A stretch of 62,136 nucleotides of DNA from Caldilineaceae bacterium (GTDB lineage: Bacteria > Chloroflexota > Anaerolineae > Caldilineales > Caldilineaceae), in assembly GCA_022821585.1 (NCBI GenBank), contig JAJEDI010000072.1:1-62136 (forward strand), written 5' to 3'. The notes beneath the pieces are model-generated. The model worked only from the letters and a program-made list of their open reading frames with translations. It did no database searches and was not told where the DNA came from. The position numbers and the translations under genes were made by a program. Each line of letters opens with the position of its first letter. Within the stretch, counting starts at the first letter, position 1. This document shows positions 50,379 to 57,561 of this stretch, piece after piece.

Positions 50379-51582
50379 CTGTCCGTTTCCTTCTGTTCCC
50401 GGTATTGGCGTTTGTCTGTGTGCTTTTGCCGTTGTTCGCCGCCTCTGTCTGTTTGGCTGGCATCTCTACTTCGGCAAAGCGTCCTTCGATGAATTTCAGG
50501 TAGACAGGCTCGGGGAGCGCGTCCTCGTTGAGTTTGTCTACCTGGAGAATGCGCTCGCCGCCCGGGGCGGGGACCAGCTTGCCCTTATCGTCACCGTCCA
50601 TTACTTTCGTCGTTTCAAGTGTCCAGACGGCCTGGACGCCGTTTCGCCAATCGGTGCTGCCGGACTGGGCACTGTCGCTCTTGGGGGGATGGGAGATGAT
50701 GAGGACGGCGCATTTGCAGGTTTCGGCCCACTGGTCGAGGGCGGAGAGGAAGGCTCTGACGAGGGCACGGTCGTTCTCGTTCTGGACGAAGGCGGCGGCG
50801 AGGGGGTCGATGATCAGGAGGCGGGCCTGGGCGGCGGCGGCGTAGTCGAGGAGGGCATTCCCGCCTTCGAGCCAGGAGCCGGTTGTGCTGGTGTGGGCCC
50901 CTTGCGCTGCGCCCCAGAGGCCGCCCACCGGCCGCATGTTGACGTAGTGCAGCAGACCGGTCAGCTGGCGGATTCGTTGTGCCCGGTCTGCGCCCTGGCC
51001 GCAGACGTCGGCAAGGCGGTTTTGCCATGCAAGAAGCCTGGTTTCCCAGGCGGCAAAGACGACCGGCCCGGCGGCAAGCAGCTCCGGCGCTTTGAGCCCG
51101 CTGAGCATGGCGGCGCCGTTTTCCGTTGGGATGAAGCGATCTGCACCGGTTGCCATTGCCACTGCGAGCTGCAAGGCGATGCGGCTCTTGCCGGCACCGC
51201 CGGCGCCGGTCAGGACGGAGAGGGTGGCGTCCGGCATCCAACCCTTGACAAGCCATGAAACCGGCGGGGGGTTTGTGACGTGTTTTGTCAGCACGTTCGC
51301 CAGAGCCGGGCCGAGCAGCTTCTTGATTTCGGACCTGGCCTGCTCGCGTGCGGCGTCATGTTCTGAGCGCAGGCCTTCGGCTATGTCTGCACCGGTTGGC
51401 GCGGCGACGCCGGCATCAACGGCCGCTGGCAGCTTGGCCTGGAGGATGGCCCTGGCTTCGGGGTCGTCGTTGCCGTCTGCCAGGGCTGCCTTGAGATTGT
51501 CGTATGCCGCGGCCACGGGATCGGGCTGGATGTGTTCGGTCTCGGCTGCGATCTGCGGCCGTCTGCTCTGTCGATCAGTCAT
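50362..51582 (-). CDS. RepA-like AAA ATPase (DnaB-like helicase), copy B
   Basis: 406 residues. The N-terminal ~105 residues are acidic and helical; 'NPPPVSWLVKGWMPDATLSV' leads into Walker A 'GAGGAGKSRIALQL', Walker B 'RLLIIDPLAAAF' and 'CAVLIISHPPKSD'. Compared with copy A it has a longer N-terminus and a C-terminal tail (PAKQTEAANNGKSTQTN). Its first 100 or so residues, minus a deletion, are what is fused to the resolvase tail at 5185-5697. Forms an operon with the initiator gene. Confidence 0.88.
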   Translation of the reverse strand: MTDRQSRRPQIAAETEHIQPDPVAAAYDNLKAALADGNDDPEARAILQAKLPAAVDAGVAAPTGADIAEGLRSEHDAAREQARSEIKKLLGPALANVLTKHVTNPPPVSWLVKGWMPDATLSVLTGAGGAGKSRIALQLAVAMATGADRFIPTENGAAMLSGLKAPELLAAGPVVFAAWETRLLAWQNRLADVCGQGADRAQRIRQLTGLLHYVNMRPVGGLWGAAQGAHTSTTGSWLEGGNALLDYAAAAQARLLIIDPLAAAFVQNENDRALVRAFLSALDQWAETCKCAVLIISHPPKSDSAQSGSTDWRNGVQAVWTLETTKVMDGDDKGKLVPAPGGERILQVDKLNEDALPEPVYLKFIEGRFAEVEMPAKQTEAANNGKSTQTNANTGNRRKRTDGKQT

Positions 51583-51763
51583 GTGCAGAATCCTGTTTCT
51601 CGAACTGTGCCATTACTATCATAATTTCCTCTCTCAAAAAGGCCGAAGGCGGCTTTGTCGTGGCGGCGGACGATGGGGAAGGTGTTGAGTGCAGGCGGCC
51701 GTTTGACACCGCTATTTCCTGACTATCGAACTGACCCTCCACAGGCTGGGTGAATTGCTCCAT
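51575..51763 (-). pseudogene. Fusion of RHH-like gene tail with an anti-frame scrap of the type IIG gene
   Basis: The last ~20 residues ('FLREEIMIVMAQFEKQ') match the tail of the RHH-like gene at 5698-5913, in the equivalent position upstream of the helicase. Directly before this, 51640-51684 is identical over 45 bp to 57642-57686, within the 3' part of the type IIG methylase gene, but is read here in a different frame ('PSPSSAATTKPPSA'). The RHH-like gene was thus cut and joined to a methylase scrap. Confidence 0.8.
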
Positions 51764-51766
51764 TAT

Positions 51767-51797
51767 ACACCTTAGCTTGTGGTCCAGTTTTTGGGGG
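51767..51797. repeat. Short direct repeat, left of the methyltransferase cassette
   Basis: ACACCTTAGCTTGTGGTCC followed by AGTTTTTGGGG recurs at 56019-56047 as ACACCTTAGCTCGAGGTCC AGTTTTGGGG (two mismatches, one gap). A weaker match (GGACCAGTTCTTGGGGGG) is at 21863. Confidence 0.7.
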
Positions 51798-52157
51798 GTA
51801 GGTCATCATGTTGCCAGGGCAATCGCATCTAATTGGGACATGACCTCACGACACTACCTGATTCGAGCCCAACTCCGACATAAACGCCGAGAACAGTGCA
51901 AATCATAGTGCGCGGTCGCACCTTCTAAAGGTTCTCGGTGACTGAAGCTCGGTTTTTCAGTCGAAAACGACTGATTGTTGGTAAGGGCACCCCCTGTGGG
52001 TGCCCTTTGTGGCACATTTTGGCGACCAGATTTAGATGCGATTGCCCTGATCATGTTGCCATTGACACTATTTCTTCCCGTCGCTATAATCTTCGATGTT
52101 GTCCTCCCAAAAATCCAAGCTTCAAGACCTCTTCCTCTGTAAAACAAAGCAAGGCTT
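51798..52157. other. Leader region of the methyltransferase cassette
   Basis: No gene. Contains a terminator-like hairpin (51983-52008) and, before it, a smaller hairpin CAGTCG/CGACTG around AAAA at about 51957-51972. GCAATCGCATCTA at 51822 and its near inverse TAGATGCGATTGCCC at 52032 form a long-range inverted repeat framing the hairpins. Confidence 0.5.
51983..52008 (+). terminator. Hairpin terminator
   Basis: AAGGGCACCC and GGGTGCCCTT form a 10-bp perfect stem with a CCTGT loop, ending in TTTGT. Symmetric enough to work both ways. It separates the minus-strand replication genes from the plus-strand methyltransferase gene. Confidence 0.6.
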
Positions 52158-53057
52158 ATGAACCAACCTTGTAGTATATCAAATTCGTTTGATCCCGAAA
52201 GCAGAGCATCGTTATTCTTGGGTGACTGTCTTGACTTCCTTCAAACTGTGCCTGACGAATCAATTCAATTGATAGTAACTTCGCCCCCTTACAACATGCG
52301 TAAAGAATACGAAGAGTCGTTAGAGATCAAGACCTATGTTGAACAACAAAAGGCTGTTATAGATGAGTGCGTCCGAGTCCTGCGCCCAAGCGGGAGCATT
52401 TGTTGGCAATTAGGAAACTACGTTAAGAATGGTGAAATCATACCTCTAGATATCCTCCTGCATCCTGCCTTCAAGGCAAATAGCCTCAAGATGAGAAATC
52501 GTATCATTTGGCATTTCGGTCACGGATTCCACTGCTCAAATCGTTTCTCGGGTCGCTACGAAACGATCAATTGGTATACGAAGTCAGACGACTATACTTT
52601 CGACTTAGATCGGGTAAGAGTGCCTCAGAAGTACCCAGGGAAAAAGTATTCTCGAGGGCCAAGGAGGGGCGAATACTCAGGCAATCCCAAAGGGAAAAAC
52701 CCTTCAGACGTGTGGGAGATTCCCAATGTGAAATCGAGACACATCGAAAAAACTGATCATCCTTGCCAGTTTCCTATTTCACTTGTACAGAGACTGATCT
52801 TGTCAATGACTAAGGAAGGTGAGTTAGTGCTTGATCCGTTCATGGGTGTTGGCTCCGCACCAGCGGCGGCGGTCTTAAGCGGTCGAAAAGGAGTGGGAGC
52901 TGAGCTAGTCGAGTCTTATCATCAACTGGCAGTTGAGCGTGTTCTATTGGCACTGCAGGACAACTTGCCATTCCGAGAAGACAAGCCAGTCTACGTTCCT
53001 TCGGATGGTATGTCGGTAGCAAGGAACCCATGGAAGAAGCAGGAAAGGGGCAAGTGA
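52158..53057 (+). CDS. Beta-class DNA methyltransferase (N6-adenine or N4-cytosine)
   Basis: 299 residues. Motif IV 'LIVTSPPYNMRKEYEE' is at ~41 and motif I 'VLDPFMGVGSAPAAAV' at ~224; that order defines the beta class (PF01555). 'ASLFLGDCLDFLQTVPDESI' precedes motif IV. TSPPY is compatible with N4-cytosine or N6-adenine methylation. First of three co-directional genes with gaps of 55 and 16 bp; the next encodes a DGQHR-domain protein, which hints at a modification or modification-sensing system rather than a classic restriction pair. AT content is higher than in its surroundings, as in the next two genes, suggesting joint transfer. Confidence 0.9.
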   Translation: MNQPCSISNSFDPESRASLFLGDCLDFLQTVPDESIQLIVTSPPYNMRKEYEESLEIKTYVEQQKAVIDECVRVLRPSGSICWQLGNYVKNGEIIPLDILLHPAFKANSLKMRNRIIWHFGHGFHCSNRFSGRYETINWYTKSDDYTFDLDRVRVPQKYPGKKYSRGPRRGEYSGNPKGKNPSDVWEIPNVKSRHIEKTDHPCQFPISLVQRLILSMTKEGELVLDPFMGVGSAPAAAVLSGRKGVGAELVESYHQLAVERVLLALQDNLPFREDKPVYVPSDGMSVARNPWKKQERGK

Positions 53058-53112
53058 GGCGAATGAAAAGGAACGCACCCCGAAGAATACAGTTGCGCGA
53101 ATAGAGGTCAAA

Positions 53113-54663
53113 ATGCGAATTCCAGCCATAAGAGTAAATCAATGGTTGACTCAATGGGATCAATATAACTATCCGCCAGAAGCTCGTCAAAGTAAGCCCC
53201 CAAAGTACTTCTACATATCTTCCATGCCAGTTGCACTTCTCCGAAGGCTGTCGAATATACCGAGAAGGGGAACTGAGACCTCCACAGGGCGACGAAAGGC
53301 ATCCGGGCCCCGAAAAGATGATATTGGAATTCAGAGAGGTTTTGAGGAAGACAGGGCGAAAGACATCAGGTCCTTCGTAGAAGCAGGCTATCCTTGGGCT
53401 TCTCTGCGAGAGTCAGACAAGGGCAAATTCCTAGGACTAAGAAAACCAGGTTGGTTGCCTACCGCTCTCATTCTTAACATTGTAAAACCTGGGACTCTCC
53501 GCGACAACGAAAAACCTAATGTCGAAGACTTGATTAAGGTGGACGAGTCTGGCCCAACTAAGTTCGAGCTGGTGCTCCCACAAAATTCAGAGACTTCAGA
53601 GTGGCGACCCAAAGGAAAGATTTATCCACTTGAAGTCATTGACGGCCAACATCGACTGCTCGCCTTTGGAGAAGGAGAGCTTAGTAATGAAGACTTCGAC
53701 CTACCCGTGGTGCTGTTTGAAGATCTGGACATAAGTTGGCAGGCGTACCTGTTCTGGACTATCAATATCACACCCAAGCGCATAAGTCCTTCCTTGGCAT
53801 ACGACCTCTATCCATTGTTACGAACTGAGGATTGGCTAGAGCAAGTCCCGGGACCACTAGCATATCGAGAGACAAGAGCTCAAGAGTTGACAGAAGCACT
53901 CTGGATAAATCGAGATAGCCCTTGGCAGGGGCGAATTTCAATGTTAGGGCGCGAAAAAGGCAAAGTTACTCAGGCCGCCTTTGTAAGATCTTTGACTTTG
54001 AGTTTCATTAGACATTTCGACCAAAGAGGTAAACGACCAGGAGGACTATTTGGCGCCCCTCTATCCGAAGAATCAGATCAATTGCTTACTTGGAGCAGGG
54101 CTCAGCAGGCAGCATACCTGATATTTTTGTGGTCAGAGCTAGAACGAGAGATCGCAGGGACAAACGCCTCATGGGCGAAGCATGTTCGGCAGAGAACAGG
54201 ACCAAGGCAACCAGAACTAATCGGTGACGAACGAGACCCGGCATTTGCGGGAGTGTATTCTCTACTGGCGACTGATCAAGGGGTAAGGGGATTTCTTCAG
54301 GTCTCAAATGATCTATCGTTTGTACTTGCTGAAGAGTTAGAATTAGATTCCTGGAAGCGTGATCGCGCTAGTGGGGCGACAGATGACGAGGAAGTCTCTG
54401 CGGCAGTTCTCGAACTTGGCACGCTGCAAAAGATAGCTACATTCGTGAGCGAGTTGTGCAGCATTACAGCACAGTTTGACTGGAGATCGTTGGCAACACC
54501 GGGTCTGACTGAGGAAGAGAGGATTAAGCAGGCACTCTATAGAGCTGGGTCAGGGTATCGTGAGGTCAGACGAAATCTACTTCTTCACTTGTCAGAACTG
54601 TCAGGCAGCCCAATAAGGGAAAGTGTAGGCGAAATTATTCAGGCCCTAGGTTACGACACGTAG
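53113..54663 (+). CDS. DGQHR-domain protein (DndB/DpdB-like)
   Basis: 516 residues. 'LEVIDGQHRLLAFGEGEL' at ~175 is the DGQHR motif, followed by 'FDLPVVLFEDLDISWQAYLF' and 'WTINITPKRISPSLAYDLYP', as in DndB-type and DpdB-type proteins (a ParB-like fold). The N-terminal 'IPAIRVNQWLTQWDQYNY' and 'YFYISSMPVALLRRLS' are also typical of DGQHR proteins. The C-terminal 200 residues are helical. In Dnd and Dpd systems such proteins regulate or insert DNA modifications. Here no dndCDE or dpdA homologue is present; the partner genes are a methyltransferase and an unknown protein. Confidence 0.82.
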   Translation: MRIPAIRVNQWLTQWDQYNYPPEARQSKPPKYFYISSMPVALLRRLSNIPRRGTETSTGRRKASGPRKDDIGIQRGFEEDRAKDIRSFVEAGYPWASLRESDKGKFLGLRKPGWLPTALILNIVKPGTLRDNEKPNVEDLIKVDESGPTKFELVLPQNSETSEWRPKGKIYPLEVIDGQHRLLAFGEGELSNEDFDLPVVLFEDLDISWQAYLFWTINITPKRISPSLAYDLYPLLRTEDWLEQVPGPLAYRETRAQELTEALWINRDSPWQGRISMLGREKGKVTQAAFVRSLTLSFIRHFDQRGKRPGGLFGAPLSEESDQLLTWSRAQQAAYLIFLWSELEREIAGTNASWAKHVRQRTGPRQPELIGDERDPAFAGVYSLLATDQGVRGFLQVSNDLSFVLAEELELDSWKRDRASGATDDEEVSAAVLELGTLQKIATFVSELCSITAQFDWRSLATPGLTEEERIKQALYRAGSGYREVRRNLLLHLSELSGSPIRESVGEIIQALGYDT

Positions 54664-54679
54664 GACGAAAACGATTTCG

Positions 54680-56008
54680 ATGTTCGTAAGCCCAAAAAAC
54701 GTGAATAATTCCAATGACTTGCTAAGAGCAGCGTCGTCAGAAGCCATCGTGCAAACACTAGAGGGAATGCGAGGACGTTTGCGCCGATGGGAACGATGGC
54801 TTACCCAAAGGCATCCATATAAGAATGTCGTCAAGGTTTTGGATCCAGACAAGATCACAAACCTTACAATCGACGGCGAAAAGCTTGCGGAGTACATTGC
54901 GGCTTCAATCCCATTACACGCCGCTGACGGCTGGAGTTATTTGGCGCGGGCATTTGATTCGATCAGGGCAGGAGATCGGAACACGGCAGTGCATTTGGCT
55001 TATTACGCAGAGCTGCGGGCTGGAATGTCTTTGTTGGCCTCAGAGGGAGTTGGTGTGTTTAACCGTAGGCATGTAGCAATTGGGCCAGCTTGCACGCCTA
55101 CCGTGTGGGGAAGTAATCCCCAAGGAACTCACTTAGCGACCTGGAAGCTTCTTGGCTCCTGGGCGAACGACCCTATAAGAGTGATGACTATCCTGACGGC
55201 TATCAAAGTGGAGTCACGGACGATCGACGCCTGGTTTAATGCAGCTCGTATTAGCCAGATTATGAAGTCTTCCGTCGCCCAAGAGTGGTTAACAGCATGG
55301 AGTATCGATCTACGGTACTTCGAAAGAGATCGTGAATTCCGAAATCACATGAGCTATCGTCCTAGTAGAATAACTCCCAATGACTCTAGAGAAGTCGACA
55401 CTTCCGAAGACATAGTTGATCCAATTTTTCGCACTTGGGATGCCCTTGAGCCATCATCGGATTTTGGAGGAGCAGCCATTGACCGCGTGCTATTGCAAAG
55501 AGCTCTTTCTAAGGCTCACAACGATCACTTGTCTTCCAATGAAACTTGGACAGATTTTCTACTTCGACTGGAGGGTATAGCGTCTAGCGTACTTCAAAAT
55601 CAATTGGCTGATCCTAGAATGAATGAGCACTATGTATTCTTTTGGGCGGGCAACCGCTCAAAGATCCCTCCCGTCCAAGCTGTTCTCGCAAGGGCGACTC
55701 TCCTTCTTAGAATCGCCAGTGGCGTTTGTGCTCGGCGATTAACTAAAGCGGGAGTAACACTGCAAGAAATGAGGTTTTGGTGGACCCGCTTTGGGGAAGA
55801 CGCCGGCCTTTGGTCCGATGATATAGACTTGGATTCATTTGCCGATCTTCTTTGGCCCGATGTAGTTTCCGACATAGAAGACTGCGAAAGAGAACTAGAC
55901 TACATGGATTCAATTGGCAAGGTATATGACCTTGGCCAGATACTTGGTCCCAGAATAGCTCTCACTCAATTTACCAGAGCTCCCCTTTGGCTTCTCGGTG
56001 TAGATTGA
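54680..56008 (+). CDS. Unknown protein, 442 aa, third gene of the methyltransferase-DGQHR cassette
   Basis: Starts 16 bp after the DGQHR gene. Predominantly helical. Features: 'MRGRLRRWERWLTQRHPYKN' with 'VVKVLDPDKIT', then 'HAADGWSYLARAFDSIRAGD' and 'AVHLAYYAELRAGMSLLASE', which looks like a HEPN- or TPR-like helical bundle; 'RDREFRNHMSYRPSRI' is a possible Rx4-6H-type HEPN motif (RNHMSYR). The C-terminal part has 'MRFWWTRFGEDAGLW'. I recognise no family. Context implies that it works with the methyltransferase and the DGQHR protein, perhaps as the effector. Confidence 0.7.
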   Translation: MFVSPKNVNNSNDLLRAASSEAIVQTLEGMRGRLRRWERWLTQRHPYKNVVKVLDPDKITNLTIDGEKLAEYIAASIPLHAADGWSYLARAFDSIRAGDRNTAVHLAYYAELRAGMSLLASEGVGVFNRRHVAIGPACTPTVWGSNPQGTHLATWKLLGSWANDPIRVMTILTAIKVESRTIDAWFNAARISQIMKSSVAQEWLTAWSIDLRYFERDREFRNHMSYRPSRITPNDSREVDTSEDIVDPIFRTWDALEPSSDFGGAAIDRVLLQRALSKAHNDHLSSNETWTDFLLRLEGIASSVLQNQLADPRMNEHYVFFWAGNRSKIPPVQAVLARATLLLRIASGVCARRLTKAGVTLQEMRFWWTRFGEDAGLWSDDIDLDSFADLLWPDVVSDIEDCERELDYMDSIGKVYDLGQILGPRIALTQFTRAPLWLLGVD

Positions 56009-56018
56009 TTCGAAGCCA

Positions 56019-56047
56019 ACACCTTAGCTCGAGGTCCAGTTTTGGGG
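56019..56047. repeat. Short direct repeat, right of the methyltransferase cassette
   Basis: Second copy of the 51767 repeat, 11 bp after the stop codon of the third cassette gene. The pair frames exactly the three genes and their leader. Confidence 0.7.
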
Positions 56048-56061
56048 CCTACTTCAAGTAG

Positions 56062-57057
56062 CTACTCCGCAATGTTGTCGTCCCCATCCAAATCCGGACG
56101 CGTGCTGACTTCATCCAGCACTCTCAGAGTTCTGTTAAAGGATTCTATTGTTCCGATTACTCCACCCGTCTTCGTTGTCAGGTACAGCAATCTCCAATTA
56201 CTATTCCCTTCCCGACCAAACGTTACGCTATCTGCGTCTTGAAGCAAGTCGCTATACTTTTCTATCTCCGCTCTTAGTGATCCTAAATTCAATTCCTGAT
56301 GTTTCGCGTCACGCTCGGTTCTTGTTAGCAGGTTCAGTTCTACGTCACCCGGCATGACAATTTGGGTTACGACTGGTCTTTCGTCATGTGCCTGATGCTT
56401 TTTGAACGCTTCAAAAACGGCGATAATCATTGCGCTGAATTTATCTGAGAGATCATCACCGATCTTCCTCAGTGTCTCGTCGATAGTATGGTCGATGAAT
56501 TTCTTTGCTCTTACGCCCACCCACAATCCGACTGCTGATACGAATACGGCGGCTTCCGGATTTGACAATACGATAAGTATGAACGGTTCCGGTATGAGTG
56601 ATTTTCGTCCAACCCCGCGGCCACTTCTGAGCCTTTCGTCAGTATTGTTGACCTCATTCAAGAATCTGTCGTAGTTTTCCTTACTGTCGAAATTTGCGAA
56701 ATCTACATTTACTTCGGTCTTGTCATGTGATTCGTTCCCAGACCTCTTGTTGAAAGGTTTTGGGTATTTCGCGAAGTCCAGAAGAGCAAGTTGCTCACCT
56801 GTTTCTTGTAAAACCAGTTGCTTTACATTGTCCTCCGTATAAATGCGCGCAACCAAAACGTGATGGTTTTCTTTAGGTTCTACCCAAGCCTCGATCATCT
56901 TTCCATAAGGCATACAAAATGGGTCGTGGTTTGCTGTCATCCTCACAGCGCGATCGCCGTTAACTCCTTCTGCAGCAGACTCTAGTGCTTCCTTTGTAAG
57001 GACAACATTATGCGCATCTCTTCCTGTTTTTGCGAAGATTGCCTCTATCTCAGCCAT
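56062..57057 (-). CDS. Hypothetical protein, 331 aa
   Basis: Convergent with the methyltransferase cassette. The N-terminal ~115 residues ('KTGRDAHNVVLTKEALESAA', 'VRMTANHDPFCMPYGKMIEA', 'HHVLVARIYTEDNVKQLVLQ') resemble the start of phage-type S78/prohead protease-like proteins only weakly. A hydrophobic stretch 'PEAAVFVSAVGLWVGVRA' may be a membrane segment, followed by a helical region and a C-terminal 'NWRLLYLTTKTGGVIGTIES'. I do not recognise the family. Lower GC like the cassette next to it. Confidence 0.6.
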   Translation of the reverse strand: MAEIEAIFAKTGRDAHNVVLTKEALESAAEGVNGDRAVRMTANHDPFCMPYGKMIEAWVEPKENHHVLVARIYTEDNVKQLVLQETGEQLALLDFAKYPKPFNKRSGNESHDKTEVNVDFANFDSKENYDRFLNEVNNTDERLRSGRGVGRKSLIPEPFILIVLSNPEAAVFVSAVGLWVGVRAKKFIDHTIDETLRKIGDDLSDKFSAMIIAVFEAFKKHQAHDERPVVTQIVMPGDVELNLLTRTERDAKHQELNLGSLRAEIEKYSDLLQDADSVTFGREGNSNWRLLYLTTKTGGVIGTIESFNRTLRVLDEVSTRPDLDGDDNIAE

Positions 57058-57561
57058 CTAGTTTAGCTCACCATTTGAGTTCGACTAGGCCCTCGGATTC
57101 GGTCAAGTTTTCGCCCTTCGGCAAAACTGACAACACAAAGTCATTACATCACACGCTCCCTAGCGGCGGCGAATCACGACTAGCTCCAATGCCCCTTCGT
57201 AAACGGCATCCCGGCCACCCTGAGTAAGTCCGAGCACCTGGACCCGCACGGCTGCTACTGCTTCTGTGGACCCTCTTCCTCTCTGATTTCTCCCTCGCCT
57301 TCAAGAAAAGCGGAGACGATTTTCAGTTCGCCCCTGACAGCCTCAAGGTAAGAAGTGAGACTGGACTTTTACATGTGTGCCTGCTATTTCAGGTTGCAGC
57401 TCGCTGGTTGCCTTACCTTCAGTATCCCCGCCCGACGCAATTAGTGCAGAGGAGTTTGGCAAAGCATCCATAGGAGATCGTCGGCAAAAACGACAGATTG
57501 TCGTTTTTGACTATGTGACTGTCGCCCTTGCGACCAAGCGGGCAGAACCGAATTTGATGGC
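57058..57561. other. Intergenic region with palindrome copy 7
   Basis: No gene. Palindrome copy 7 (57484-57510, one central change: GACAGATTGTC) lies just downstream of the type IIG gene's stop and could act as its terminator; it is followed by GACTATGTGACTGTCGC instead of the usual GGGTGTGTCTGTCGC. Confidence 0.5.
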
